Counted from the stretch's first letter, positions 22,363 through 32,295 are shown. The stretch: DNA of 64,000 bases from Rhodopseudomonas boonkerdii (GCF_021184025.1 NZ_CP036537.1:2790001-2854000); one strand, 5' to 3'. The notes: generated from the sequence alone by a model not told the origin. A program made the numbers and translations.

Positions 22363-22539
22363 CAGGCAAGGTCGATCTGTTCGGATGGGACGATCGCGGC
22401 CGTTTAACACACCCCCGTGCCGCTGCCCAATGGGCAAAAATGCCTGCCTTTCCGCCCGGAACCTTTTGGGGCCCCGATCGGCTCCCCTTGGCGGGAGCGC
22501 TCGGATTTGGCACATAGGGCGCAATCTGAAAGGCAGCTT

Positions 22540-24222
22540 ATGACAGACGAATCGACCGCGGGCAGCGCCAGTGAGGCCGGCCGCGATTTCATCCGCGACA
22601 TCGTGGCGGTGGACCTCGAAACCGGCAAGCACACAAGCGTGGTGACGCGCTTTCCGCCGGAACCGAATGGTTACCTGCATCTCGGCCACGCCAAGTCGAT
22701 CTGCCTGAATTTCGGCGTCGCCGCCGAGTTCGGCGGGCACTGTAACCTGCGTTTCGACGACACCAATCCGACCAAGGAAGAGCAGGAATATATCGACGCC
22801 ATCCAGCGCGATGTTCGCTGGCTCGGCTTCGACTGGGGTGAGGGCAACCTGCATTTTGCCTCGGACTATTTCGAACAACTCTATGACTGGGCCGTGCACC
22901 TCATCCGTGCGGGCAAGGCCTATGTGGATGACCAGTCGCCCGACGAGATGCGCATTGCCCGTGGCACGCTCACCGAGCCCGGCAAGAACAGCCCCTTCCG
23001 CGACCGTAGTGTGGAGGAAAATCTGGATCTGTTCGCGCGCATGCGCGCCGGCGAATTCCCGAATGGTGCGCGCGTGCTACGCGCCAAGATCGACATGGCC
23101 GCGGGCAACATCAATCTGCGCGATCCCGTGATCTACCGCATCCTGCATGCGCATCACCCGCGCACTGGCGAGGCCTGGAAGATCTATCCGAGCTACGACT
23201 TCGCCCACGGCCAGTCGGATGCCATCGAGCATGTGACGCATTCGATCTGTACGCTGGAATTCGAGGATCACCGACCGCTCTACGACTGGTGCCTGGATAA
23301 TCTGCCGGTGCCATCGCGTCCGCATCAGTATGAATTCGCGCGGCTCAACATGACCTATACGTTGCTGTCGAAGCGCGTGCTCACCGAGCTCGTGCGCGGC
23401 GGCCATGTCTCCGGCTGGGACGATCCGCGCATGCCGACTTTGGCTGGCCTGCAGCGCCGCGGCATTCCCGCTGAGGCGTTGCGTGAATTCATCAAGCGCA
23501 TTGGCGTCGCCAAGGCGAACTCCACCGTCGATCTGTCGATGTTCGATTTCGCCGTGCGCGAGGTGCTGAACCGCGCTGCGCCCCGCCGCATGGCGGTGTT
23601 GCGGCCGTTGAAGGTAGTGATCGAAAACTATCCGGAAGGGCAGGTCGAGCAGCTCGAGGCGGTCAATCATCCCGACGATGCCTCACTCGGCACCCGCCAG
23701 ATTCCGTTCAGCCGCGAGCTCTATATCGAGCACGAGGACTTTATGGAGGATCCGCCGAAGAAGTTCTTCCGCATGGCGCCGGGCCGCGAGGTGCGTCTGC
23801 GCTACGGCTACTTTATCACCTGCAGGGATGTCGTGAAGAACGACAAGGGCGAGGTGGTGGAGCTGCGCTGCACCTACGATCCCGAAACGCGGGGCGGCAA
23901 CGCCCCGGATGGCCGCAAGGTAAAGGCGACGATCCACTGGGTCAGCGCGCAGCATGCGGTGCCGGCCGAAGTGCGTGTCTACGAGCAACTGTTCGCGACG
24001 CCGACGCCGGAGGCCGCGAGCTTCGCTTCGCAGCTCAATCCGAATTCGCTCGAAGTGCTGGACAGCGCGATGCTGGAGCCGGCCCTGGCGAGCGACAATT
24101 ACGACGGTGCGATGCAGTTCGAGCGGCAGGGCTATTTCTGCCGCGACCGGGACAGTGCGCCTGGCAAGCCGGTGTTCAACCGCACCGTCGGCCTGCGCGA
24201 CAGTTACGCCAAGCTGGCCTGA
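22540..24222 (+). CDS. glnS: glutaminyl-tRNA synthetase
   Basis: Class I synthetase charging Gln directly onto tRNA-Gln. From the ATG at 22540 the protein has 560 residues, like E. coli GlnRS. The HIGH-type motif is in [17 protein letters not shown], the KMSKS-type motif is LLSKRVL, and the C-terminal beta-barrel anticodon domain is present ([16 protein letters not shown]). Many alphaproteobacteria lack GlnRS and use GatCAB, so the gene is thought to be an ancient acquisition; I infer this from the family's known distribution. Confidence 0.95.
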   Translation: MTDESTAGSASEAGRDFIRDIVAVDLETGKHTSVVTRFPPEPNGYLHLGHAKSICLNFGVAAEFGGHCNLRFDDTNPTKEEQEYIDAIQRDVRWLGFDWGEGNLHFASDYFEQLYDWAVHLIRAGKAYVDDQSPDEMRIARGTLTEPGKNSPFRDRSVEENLDLFARMRAGEFPNGARVLRAKIDMAAGNINLRDPVIYRILHAHHPRTGEAWKIYPSYDFAHGQSDAIEHVTHSICTLEFEDHRPLYDWCLDNLPVPSRPHQYEFARLNMTYTLLSKRVLTELVRGGHVSGWDDPRMPTLAGLQRRGIPAEALREFIKRIGVAKANSTVDLSMFDFAVREVLNRAAPRRMAVLRPLKVVIENYPEGQVEQLEAVNHPDDASLGTRQIPFSRELYIEHEDFMEDPPKKFFRMAPGREVRLRYGYFITCRDVVKNDKGEVVELRCTYDPETRGGNAPDGRKVKATIHWVSAQHAVPAEVRVYEQLFATPTPEAASFASQLNPNSLEVLDSAMLEPALASDNYDGAMQFERQGYFCRDRDSAPGKPVFNRTVGLRDSYAKLA

Positions 24223-24311
24223 GCGCGCGAATCCTTCGCGTATTCTGCATCCGTTCCGCTAGCCGCGTGTCGCCCTTGCGATAGCATCGGGGAGGGCGAA
24301 CGGACGGTTCG

Positions 24312-26576
24312 ATGGCGCAGAGCGGGGGACGGCAGCGCAATCAGGCGAAGGCGGTCACATGGCCGCCGCGCGGGTCTGCCGGCGCACTCGCCTCCGACAA
24401 TTCCTGGACGTTGCCGTTCGACTGGCTGCGGGCATGGACGCAGGCTGAAACCGGTCCGGGGCGCTTGTTGCCATGGGTGCCGGTGGCCTTTGGAGCCGGG
24501 ATCGCGCTATACTTTGCGGCCGAGCGTGAGCCGGTGGTTTGGGTGGCAGCAGGCGCCGCTTGCCTATTCGCAATCGCAGCCGTGTTGCTGCGAAGGTCTT
24601 TCATATTCTCATACGTTCTGCTGGCGGCTGCAATCGCTTCGGGCTTTGCGACGGCGACATGGAAAAGTGAGCGCGTCGGACATGAAGTGCTCGCGAAGCC
24701 ATTGTTCGGCGCGGCGCTGACCGGCTTTGTCGAAACCCGTGAGGAGCGCGAGCGTAGCGATCGCTTCGTCCTGCGCGTGACGACGATGGAGACACGACGA
24801 GATGCGCCCAAGCTGACCCGTGTCCGGCTGTCGGTGAAGAAGGGCCATGCGCCGGCGGTCGGTAGTTTTATCGAACTCAAGGCGCGGCTGCAGCCACCGC
24901 TCGCGCCGCTCAGGCCGGGCGGTTACGACTTCGCACGGGACCTCTATTTCCAGGGGATCGGTGCTTCTGGCTTTGTCACAGGTGCGATCAAGAAGATTGA
25001 TCCGCCGACCCCGCCGCCGCGTCACTTGCAGTATGCCGCGACCATGCAAGGCATGCGGGACGCTATCGATGCGCGTATCCGTGCATCGCTCGCGGGGGAT
25101 AACCGTGCCATCGCGACGGCACTCCTGACCGGCCGGCGCGACGCGATTTCGTCTGACGTCAACGACGCGATGTTTATCTCGGGACTCGGCCATGTGTTGT
25201 CAATCTCGGGTTATCACATGGCGGTGGTCGCCGGCGTCGTATTTTTCGTGACGCGGGCGCTGCTGGCGCTGGTCCCGTTGCTGACGGTGACATTCCCGAT
25301 CAAGAAAGCCGCGTCCGCTGCGGCGCTGCTTGCCGCGCTTTTCTATCTGCTGCTGTCCGGTGCCGAGGTCGCGACACAACGTTCCTTTATCATGACGGCG
25401 GTGGTGCTGATCGCAATCATGGTCGATCGCCGCGCCATCACCTTTCGCACGTTGGCGATCGCAGCGCTGATCGTGCTCGCCATCACACCGGAAGCGCTGG
25501 TACATCCGAGCTTTCAGATGTCTTTTGCTGCGACGCTCGGTCTCGTCGCCTTGGTCCAGATCGGGATGCCCGCGCTGTTTGCGACATCGGAAAGTTCGAT
25601 CATGGCACGGATCGCGCTGTGGGGCGGGCGCGAACTTGCACTGCTGCTGCTGGCTTCGTTGATCGCCGGTCTCGCGACGATGCCTTACGCGGCCTACCAT
25701 TTCCATCGCATCACGCCCTACGGGATCGTGGCCAATCTGCTGGCGATGCCGGTGGTGTCGGCGCTCGTGATGCCGGCGGGGCTGCTCGGTCTTCTCGCCA
25801 TCCCGTTCGGCTTCGACAGCGTGTTCTGGCAGATCATGGAGCTTGGCCTTCAATGGATGATCTTTGTGTCCAAATGGGTGGCCGGATTGCCAGGCGCGAT
25901 CGGCCGGGTGCCCGCCTTCGGGACAGGACCGTTGGTCCTAGCCAGCTTCGGCATTGTCCTTCTGGCATTGCTGCGGACGCCGCTACGCTATGCGGGCGCG
26001 ATCGCTCTGGCGATGGCGATGTTCTGGGCCGCATCGACAAAGCAACCCGATGTCCTGATTGCCGCCGACGGTCATAGCGTGGCTGTGCGCGGGCGCGACG
26101 GGCGGCTGCATGTGATGCGGAGCGCCAAAGATGCGTTTCAGGTGAAGGAATGGCTGGGCGCGGATGCAGACGCAAGATTGCCGACAGATGCATCGCTCGG
26201 CCATGGTGTATCGTGCGACCCGTCGGGCTGCGTCACGGCCCTCGGCGACGGGAGCCTGATCGCGCTGACATTGCAGGCAGACGCATTCAGCGACGATTGC
26301 GCGCGAGCCGCGGTGATTGTCACAGCCCGTCAGCCGCCGGCCGATTGCAGGGCGATGGTGATCGATCGCGAGACTCTGCGAGTTCGGGGGGCAACGGGCC
26401 TGTATCGCTCCAGCGACGGCTTTGTTATCGAAGCTTCCCGCGCTCGCGGTCTCGATCGCCCCTGGGCACGCGCCCCGCTTGAGGCCATTGGATCAGAAGC
26501 ACCGACCGACAGTTCGCGATCCCGGCCGGTCGATGCAACGCCGGCGGAGACGGATCTCCAGCCCGACGAGCAGTGA
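24312..26576 (+). CDS. comEC: ComEC/Rec2-family membrane channel protein
   Basis: Inner-membrane protein of the DNA-uptake channel family. The 754-residue protein has N-terminal hydrophobic helices (about 65-115), a DUF4131-type periplasmic region, and the Competence domain with the conserved GLGHVLSISGYHMAVVAG segment around residue 295, followed by a run of about eight membrane helices to residue 580. The C-terminal 150 residues lie where other ComEC proteins carry a metallo-beta-lactamase-like domain, but the HxHxDH metal motif is absent. The stop is 6 nt from the convergent lexA stop. Whether the strain is competent cannot be told. Confidence 0.9.
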   Translation: MAQSGGRQRNQAKAVTWPPRGSAGALASDNSWTLPFDWLRAWTQAETGPGRLLPWVPVAFGAGIALYFAAEREPVVWVAAGAACLFAIAAVLLRRSFIFSYVLLAAAIASGFATATWKSERVGHEVLAKPLFGAALTGFVETREERERSDRFVLRVTTMETRRDAPKLTRVRLSVKKGHAPAVGSFIELKARLQPPLAPLRPGGYDFARDLYFQGIGASGFVTGAIKKIDPPTPPPRHLQYAATMQGMRDAIDARIRASLAGDNRAIATALLTGRRDAISSDVNDAMFISGLGHVLSISGYHMAVVAGVVFFVTRALLALVPLLTVTFPIKKAASAAALLAALFYLLLSGAEVATQRSFIMTAVVLIAIMVDRRAITFRTLAIAALIVLAITPEALVHPSFQMSFAATLGLVALVQIGMPALFATSESSIMARIALWGGRELALLLLASLIAGLATMPYAAYHFHRITPYGIVANLLAMPVVSALVMPAGLLGLLAIPFGFDSVFWQIMELGLQWMIFVSKWVAGLPGAIGRVPAFGTGPLVLASFGIVLLALLRTPLRYAGAIALAMAMFWAASTKQPDVLIAADGHSVAVRGRDGRLHVMRSAKDAFQVKEWLGADADARLPTDASLGHGVSCDPSGCVTALGDGSLIALTLQADAFSDDCARAAVIVTARQPPADCRAMVIDRETLRVRGATGLYRSSDGFVIEASRARGLDRPWARAPLEAIGSEAPTDSSRSRPVDATPAETDLQPDEQ

Positions 26577-26582
26577 GCGCGC

Positions 26583-27293
26583 TCAGTAGCGGCGATAGAG
26601 GCCGGTGAGCTTACCCTGGATGCGGACACGGTTCGGCGGCAGGATGCGAACCTCATAGGCCGTGTTCGCCGGCTCCAGCGCGATGGACGCGCCGCGGCGG
26701 CGGAAGCGTTTCAGTGTGGCTTCCTCGTCGTCGATCAGGGCGACGACAATGTCGCCGGTATCGGCGCTGTCGGACTTCTGGATCAGTGCCATGTCGCCAT
26801 CGAGAATACCGGCGTCCTGCATGGAATCGCCTCGTACTTCGAGGGCGTAATGTTCGCCGCTGCCGAGCATGTCCTGCGGTACGCTAATGGAGTGGCTGCG
26901 GGTCTGCAGCGCCTCGATGGGCGTTCCGGCTGCTATCCGGCCCATGACAGGCACCGAAATGGTGCGACCGCCGTCATCGTCGCTCGCAACAGGGGCGGGG
27001 GTGGACCGGTTCTTGCCGAGATTTCCCTCGATCACGCTCGGCGTGAAACCCCGTCGAGCGGCCGGTGCAGCCGTGTTCAATTCTGGCAGCTTGATCACTT
27101 CGATCGCGCGGGCGCGGTTGGGCAGGCGGCGGATGAAGCCGCGTTCTTCCAGCGCGGTGATCAGCCGATGGATTCCCGATTTGGAGCGCAGATCCAGCGC
27201 ATCCTTCATTTCGTCGAAGGAAGGGGGGACGCCGGCTTCCTTTAGCCGCTGGTCGATAAAACGGAGCAGTTCGTATTGTTTGCGCGTGAGCAT
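26583..27293 (-). CDS. lexA: LexA repressor
   Basis: SOS regulator. The 236-residue protein has an N-terminal winged-helix domain ([14 protein letters not shown]...[21 protein letters not shown]), a long linker, and the C-terminal S24 latent protease. The cleavage bond is A122-G123 in GRIAAGTP; the catalytic dyad is S157 (RGDSMQDAG) and K195 (EATLKRF). All functional residues are present, so it should be RecA-cleavable. A perfect alphaproteobacterial SOS box lies 179 nt upstream, consistent with autoregulation. Confidence 0.97.
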   Translation of the reverse strand: MLTRKQYELLRFIDQRLKEAGVPPSFDEMKDALDLRSKSGIHRLITALEERGFIRRLPNRARAIEVIKLPELNTAAPAARRGFTPSVIEGNLGKNRSTPAPVASDDDGGRTISVPVMGRIAAGTPIEALQTRSHSISVPQDMLGSGEHYALEVRGDSMQDAGILDGDMALIQKSDSADTGDIVVALIDDEEATLKRFRRRGASIALEPANTAYEVRILPPNRVRIQGKLTGLYRRY

Positions 27294-27471
27294 CTGAAGC
27301 CATCCTCAGTTGGCAAGGCCATCAAGTGACGGTGGTCGGGCCGCCGCGTGTGTTTCAGGACCTCGCGATTGGTGGCCGGTGAGGCCATCAGGCGAGGCAG
27401 TCACGAGTTTGGGCACTCTCGATTTCACTAAGCCACAGAATCTCGAAACAAATCATGAACGGACCCTATCT

Positions 27472-27486
27472 GTTCCGTAGATGTTC
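27472..27486 (-). promoter_or_regulatory. SOS box (LexA operator) upstream of lexA
   Basis: GTTC-CGTAGAT-GTTC is an exact match to the GTTC-N7-GTTC operator known for Rhizobiales and other alphaproteobacterial LexA proteins. It lies in the 244-nt gap between lexA and the preceding acetyltransferase gene and most simply regulates lexA. The lexA leader would be about 150 nt or longer. Confidence 0.82.
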
Positions 27487-27537
27487 CGCAATCACTAATT
27501 TCGCTTCAAAGATGCGGTTTATCGACCGGATTTTGGC

Positions 27538-28116
27538 TCAGAGAATTCGTTCGGACAGCGGCATCGGCGGCGGCGGCGTGGTCGCGCCGGCAGCGAGCGA
27601 GCGCTGTACCATTACCGTGTCGGCCCAGCGACCGGAGCGATAGGCGACACCGGAAAGAACGCCCGCACGGACGAAGCCGAAGCGGTCGTGCAGACCGAGG
27701 GAGGCGACGTTATCGGCGTCGATATAGCCGATGATCTGCCTGAAGCCGGCGGCTGCGCAGACGTCGATCAGTTCGCGCAGCAACCTGGCACCCACGCCTT
27801 TGCCGGTGTGTTCGTGATGCACATAGATCGAGTGCTTCACCGCATAGCGATAGGCCGGACGCTTACGAAACTGAACCACATAGGCGTAGCCGACCACTTC
27901 GCCGCCGCGCGTCGCCACGATATGGGGGAAGCGCTTGTTCTTCAGGTTCTTGCGGCGATCGCGCAGATCGTCCGGCTGCATCGCGTCGGCATCGCTGACG
28001 CCTTCTTCCACACCCTGGCGGATGTGACGGCGATAGATCGCGAGCATGGCGTCCACATCGCTGTCACGCGACGGGCGAACGACGATCGGTGTTTCGGTCT
28101 CTGCCTGTAAAGTCAC
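27538..28116 (-). CDS. GNAT-family N-acetyltransferase (phosphinothricin acetyltransferase-like)
   Basis: Acetyl-CoA-dependent N-acetyltransferase. The 192-residue protein has the GNAT fold: IVVRPSRDSDVDAMLAIYRRH at the N-terminus, the acetyl-CoA loop in EHTGKGVGARLLRELID (Q/RxxGxG/A type), and the YIDADNVASLGLHDRFGF segment typical of the Pat/Bar and amino-acid acetyltransferase subfamily. The start is GTG at 28116, overlapping the decarboxylase stop by 4 nt, so both proteins are probably made together. The substrate is unknown; an amine from the decarboxylase is one possibility. Confidence 0.88.
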   Translation of the reverse strand: MTLQAETETPIVVRPSRDSDVDAMLAIYRRHIRQGVEEGVSDADAMQPDDLRDRRKNLKNKRFPHIVATRGGEVVGYAYVVQFRKRPAYRYAVKHSIYVHHEHTGKGVGARLLRELIDVCAAAGFRQIIGYIDADNVASLGLHDRFGFVRAGVLSGVAYRSGRWADTVMVQRSLAAGATTPPPPMPLSERIL

Positions 28117-30497
28117 TTCCGTGGATCCCGCTCTTGGGAAACCACGTAAGTATGGAGCCGGATGCGTCCGCTGGCATCCACCTTTCGATAGACGCCCTGG
28201 ATTTCGACGTCGAAGCCCGGGAAGGTGTTGAAACAGGTCTCGAACATCTTGAGATAATCAATCATCGGCTGCGCGCGCTCGGTGAGGCGCTCGCCCGGCA
28301 CGATGGTGGCGATGCCGGGCGGATAGACCACGAAGGGCGTGGTGGCGATGCGGCCGGTAATCTCGTCGATAGGCAGATAGTCGACGTCGTTACGCACCAG
28401 GAGACGCGCGGCATCGTGCGGTGACATCGCGATCTCCGGCATGTGCTGATCCATGAACTGCTTCGCCTGCAGGCCGCTCACGTCGGCCGCGCGATAAAAC
28501 TTGTGCATGTCGGCGCAAAGGTCGCGCAGGCGTACGCCGGCATAGCGGGCCGGACGGCGGCGCGCGAATTCCGGAATTACGTCTTCGAGCAGAGCATTGT
28601 CGTCATGGAATTTCTTGAAGGCCACGAGGCCCGACACCAGCGTGCCGGCCTTGCTGGCCTCGACGCCGGGCGTGAGCAGGAAAAGGAGCGAGTTGAGATC
28701 GTTCTTTTCCGGTACGATCTGGTTTTCGCGCAAATATTGCGCGACGACCGGTGCCGGAATGCCGTGTTCGGCATAGCCGCCGGTGGCACGATCGAAGCCC
28801 GGCGTCAGCACCGTCAGCTTGTTCGGATCGGTCATGGTGAAGCCGGCTTCCATATCCGGGAAACCGTGCCATTTCGCATCCGGCGACAGCTGCCAGAAAG
28901 CGGGATTGGTGGCGAGCTGGTCGGTGCTGATGCTTTCCCATGGTACGCTGTGGGTAGCGCCGGGCTGCGCGACGTCGGGAATGTCCACGCGCTGCGGCAC
29001 GAATGGCTCGAAGAACCAGCGCCGCTCGGGTCGCGTCTCCTTTTCCTCGAATTCGCGGCGTACCGCGCGCATCTTCTTGCGCAGCTCGATGCCGAGACGG
29101 ATCGTATCGTCCCACAGCACTTCGCCCGAGCGGCCCTTCATCATCTGCGCACCTACGTCGAGCGAGGCGAACAGCGGATAGAATGGAGACGTCGATGCGT
29201 GCTGCATGAAGCTCTCGTTGAAGCGGCGATGCTCGACGCGGCGCTTCTGACCGCGGATGTGGCGATCCTTCATGTGAATCTGCGAGGCCTGCGAAAAGCT
29301 GGCGAGCTGCTTGTGCGTCGACTGGGTCGCGATGATGCCCGGCGAGTCCGGACCCAACTCCTTCAGGCCCATGGCGAAACGGCCGGCATAGAGCGGGTGG
29401 AATTTCATGAAGCCCGCCCAGGCTTCGTCGAACAGGATGTAATCGCAGAGATGGCCGATGCGCTTGATGATCATCTCGGCGCTGTAGATGGTGCCGTCAT
29501 AGGTGCACTGCTCGATGACGGCGACGCGGAACGGACGCTCGCGCTTCCAGGCATCTTTGTCGGTGACCAGCGGATTGGTACGGATACGCTCGCGCAGGGA
29601 TTCTTCGCTGAAGGCATTCCAGTCCATCGGGCCGATCAGGCCCCAGGGATTGCGCACGGTCGGCACATAGATCGGCGTGCCACCGGAGATCATCAGCGCG
29701 CCATGCAGTGCGGCTTTGTGATTATTGCGGTCGAACAGCACGAGATCGCCATCGGTCACCAGCGCAGAGAGCGCGACCTTGTTGGAGGTCGAAGTGCCGT
29801 TGAGGACGAAGTAGGTCTTCTCCGCGCCGAAAATCTGCGCGGCTTCTTTCTGGGCCTGAAGGGCGGGACCTTCGTGGGTAAGGAGGTCGCCGAGGTCGAG
29901 TACGGAATTGTCGAGGTCGTCGCGGAACACGGCTTCGCCGAGATGCTCCATGAAGACACGGCCGATCGGGCTGCGGCTGTAGAATACGCCGCCATTGTGC
30001 CCCGGGCAGGTCCAGAGCTGGTTGCCTTCCTCGGCATAATCGACGAGAGCGCCGAAGAACGGCGTCTTCAGCGTCTCCGCATATTGCTTGAGGCGGCTGA
30101 TCAGGTTCTTGGCGATGAAGGGCGGGGTTTCCTCCGACAGGAAGATATAGCCGTCGATGAAGTCGAGCACCTCGACCGGGATATCCTCGAAGCGCTGGCG
30201 GCGGATCAGGAGCATGATCGGGAAATCGAGGCCGCGACGGCGCATGAGGTTGATCAGCGCGGCGGTCTTGCCCTCGAGGCCCTTCTTGCCCCAGTCGACG
30301 ACCATGCAGCCGATGGCGGCGTCAGTCTGCACCGCGATGGCGGCGTCTTCCAGCTTGCGCGCTTTCACCACCTCGAAGCCCGATTTCTCGATTTCCTCAA
30401 CAATCTGATTGAGGCGAACGCCCTCGAGATCGTCGGCGTCAAACGTCGGCATGGCGAAGAGGAAGTTGAAGCGCTTGAAGTAATCCATGAACGGCAC
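28113..30497 (-). CDS. Orn/Lys/Arg decarboxylase (PLP fold type I, large form)
   Basis: PLP enzyme decarboxylating a basic amino acid. The 794-residue protein matches the large form: an N-terminal response-regulator-like wing domain (about 1-130), a PLP core with the Schiff-base Lys K396 in STHKQLASFSQAS and Asp in YILFDEAWAGF, and a C-terminal domain. Motifs do not settle whether lysine, arginine or ornithine is the substrate. A second start at 30488 (MDYFKRF) is possible. It is coupled by a 4-nt overlap to the downstream acetyltransferase. In enterobacteria such enzymes give acid resistance or polyamines. Confidence 0.92.
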   Translation of the reverse strand: MPFMDYFKRFNFLFAMPTFDADDLEGVRLNQIVEEIEKSGFEVVKARKLEDAAIAVQTDAAIGCMVVDWGKKGLEGKTAALINLMRRRGLDFPIMLLIRRQRFEDIPVEVLDFIDGYIFLSEETPPFIAKNLISRLKQYAETLKTPFFGALVDYAEEGNQLWTCPGHNGGVFYSRSPIGRVFMEHLGEAVFRDDLDNSVLDLGDLLTHEGPALQAQKEAAQIFGAEKTYFVLNGTSTSNKVALSALVTDGDLVLFDRNNHKAALHGALMISGGTPIYVPTVRNPWGLIGPMDWNAFSEESLRERIRTNPLVTDKDAWKRERPFRVAVIEQCTYDGTIYSAEMIIKRIGHLCDYILFDEAWAGFMKFHPLYAGRFAMGLKELGPDSPGIIATQSTHKQLASFSQASQIHMKDRHIRGQKRRVEHRRFNESFMQHASTSPFYPLFASLDVGAQMMKGRSGEVLWDDTIRLGIELRKKMRAVRREFEEKETRPERRWFFEPFVPQRVDIPDVAQPGATHSVPWESISTDQLATNPAFWQLSPDAKWHGFPDMEAGFTMTDPNKLTVLTPGFDRATGGYAEHGIPAPVVAQYLRENQIVPEKNDLNSLLFLLTPGVEASKAGTLVSGLVAFKKFHDDNALLEDVIPEFARRRPARYAGVRLRDLCADMHKFYRAADVSGLQAKQFMDQHMPEIAMSPHDAARLLVRNDVDYLPIDEITGRIATTPFVVYPPGIATIVPGERLTERAQPMIDYLKMFETCFNTFPGFDVEIQGVYRKVDASGRIRLHTYVVSQERDPRK

Positions 30498-30625
30498 CGA
30501 ATGTGTTGTCTGTGCTCTCTGTCGCCGCGTTACGTGACAACTTGGTGACTGAGGGCAAGCGAAGTTTGCGAAAGGCGATGCGTGATCAGGTCCGCCCGAG
30601 GATCGTGTCGGTTCGCGGTATTCCG

Positions 30626-31831
30626 CTAAGTCGGAAGACGAATGATTTCACAGGGATCGCCAGTCCTGGCAGCCTCGGCATGAGGCGGGCGGACCAGCAA
30701 GCCTTCAGCGATAGCGAGATTGCCGAGCAGCGAGGAGTCCTGTTTCGTCACCGGCGTCGCCACCAGCCGGCCATCCCGCCATGCGAGGCGTGTGCGCAGA
30801 TAATCCTCGCGTTGGTCGTTGGCGGCGAGATCGCGGCCGAGCACGGCAGCCTCACGATGATGCTGGACTTCGCTGCGGCCGGACAGCGCGCGCAGCAGCG
30901 GCACCATGAACAGGAAGCCGCAGACATACGACGAAACGGGATTGCCGGGCAGGCCGATCACCCACATGGCACCGCGGCGGCCGTGCATCATTGGCTTGCC
31001 CGGCCGCATGGCGATCTTCCAGAACGACATGTCAACGCCGGCCTCGACCAGCGATTGCTGCACGAGATCGTGGTCGCCAACGGACGCGCCGCCGGTGGTG
31101 ATGAGGACATCCACTTTGAGATCGATCGCACGCTGGATTGCCGCGGTCGTCGCTTCCAGCGTGTCGCGGGCGATGCCGAGATCGACCACCTCGGCGCCTT
31201 CCGCCCGTGCCAGCGCGCGCAAGGCGAAGCCATTGGAGAGCACAATCTGGCCGGGGCCAGGCGTGGCGCCCGGCATCACCAATTCGTCGCCGGTGGCGAG
31301 CATGGCAACGACGGGACGGCGATGCACGGGCACCGTTGGGTGATTCATGCCGGCAGCGAGGGCCAGATCGCGGTCGGAAAGGCGAGTCCCGGCGCGCAGC
31401 AATATATCGCCTTGGCTGAAATCCACCCCGGCGGGGCGGATATGTCTGCCGGCAGTGGCGGCTTCGTTGACGATGACGATGCCACCGTCACGCGTCGTGT
31501 CTTCCTGGATGACGATGCCATCGGCGCCGGCGGGGACCACGCCACCCGTGAAGATCCGCGCAGCTTCACCGGCGGCAAGGGCGCGATCGAAGGGCTTGCC
31601 GGCGGCAATCTCGCCGATCACTTTCAGCTTGGCGCCGAGTGTCGCATCGGTTGCGCGCACGGCATAGCCGTCCATGGCCGACATGGCCTCCGGCGGCTGC
31701 GTGCGCAGCGAGGCGACGTCACGCGCCAGCACGCGGTGAAATGCGTCCTCCAGCGCGACCATCTCCTCGGGTAGCGCGCCGGCGCCTTCCAGGACCGCAG
31801 CCATGGCGTCGGTGAAGGGCATCAGGGCCAT
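30626..31831 (-). CDS. moeA: molybdopterin molybdenumtransferase
   Basis: Inserts molybdate into adenylylated molybdopterin. The 401-residue protein, from the ATG at 31831 preceded by GGAGAT, has SAMDGYAVRATDA near residue 55, the FTGGVVPAGADGIVIQED segment, and the TTGGASVGDHDLV molybdopterin-binding motif. The frame continues upstream but without MoeA similarity. moaC of the same pathway is 3 kb away on the same strand; the genes between look inserted. Confidence 0.95.
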   Translation of the reverse strand: MALMPFTDAMAAVLEGAGALPEEMVALEDAFHRVLARDVASLRTQPPEAMSAMDGYAVRATDATLGAKLKVIGEIAAGKPFDRALAAGEAARIFTGGVVPAGADGIVIQEDTTRDGGIVIVNEAATAGRHIRPAGVDFSQGDILLRAGTRLSDRDLALAAGMNHPTVPVHRRPVVAMLATGDELVMPGATPGPGQIVLSNGFALRALARAEGAEVVDLGIARDTLEATTAAIQRAIDLKVDVLITTGGASVGDHDLVQQSLVEAGVDMSFWKIAMRPGKPMMHGRRGAMWVIGLPGNPVSSYVCGFLFMVPLLRALSGRSEVQHHREAAVLGRDLAANDQREDYLRTRLAWRDGRLVATPVTKQDSSLLGNLAIAEGLLVRPPHAEAARTGDPCEIIRLPT

Positions 31832-31947
31832 CGGCGGATCTCCGAGATTCTTGTGGATGCCCGTCTTAGCGAAGCGGGCGGGGGAGGCAAGCGTCGGCTG
31901 TCCCGGTGGGGCTTGGGGATCGTAGCTGAAATCGTTACCAAGGGGGC

Positions 31948-32268
31948 ATGACCGATGGATACGACTTGCCCACCGGCAGCTCATTGCGCTGGCGCAGTGA
32001 CGTGGACGCGTTGTCGTTCCGTCCGGAGGGGCACGATGGCGTCTGCATGGTGCACCGCCATGCTTTCCGGACCCTGCTGAAGCGCATGCCGACGCCGGGC
32101 GATTGCGCAGCGTTTTTCCAGGACCAGGAAGCCGCGTTCCATTTGGCGGCTCACGGCAAGATTGCCCATGCGCGGCTCGCGTCCGGCACCAATCTGCATC
32201 TGACCAGCCGGGATCTCGCCCGGGCCATGGCAAAATTGGCGGTCGCATCGCCGGAACAAAGTCGTTAA
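31948..32268 (+). CDS. conserved hypothetical protein
   Basis: I do not recognise this 106-residue protein. It is soluble, without signal peptide or membrane helix, and has a Trp/Arg-rich start (SSLRWRSDVDALSFRPEG) and a central HRHAFRTLLKRMPTPGDCAAFF helix. Codon and base use resemble the neighbours. It is divergent from moeA (116 nt gap) and only 27 nt ahead of cbtB, so it may share a transcript with the cobalt transporter genes. No function is proposed. Confidence 0.7.
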   Translation: MTDGYDLPTGSSLRWRSDVDALSFRPEGHDGVCMVHRHAFRTLLKRMPTPGDCAAFFQDQEAAFHLAAHGKIAHARLASGTNLHLTSRDLARAMAKLAVASPEQSR

Positions 32269-32295
32269 ACTGATCGGTAACTGACGAGGAATCCC

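Noticed and set aside
28443..30548. 701-codon plus-strand frame opposite the decarboxylase gene
   Set aside because: Composition is of the antisense type and the decarboxylase motifs are complete on the other strand.
32241..32295. Cobalamin riboswitch in front of cbtBA
   Set aside because: The gap is too short and no B12-box-like sequence is present; a more distant element before 31948 was not seen either.
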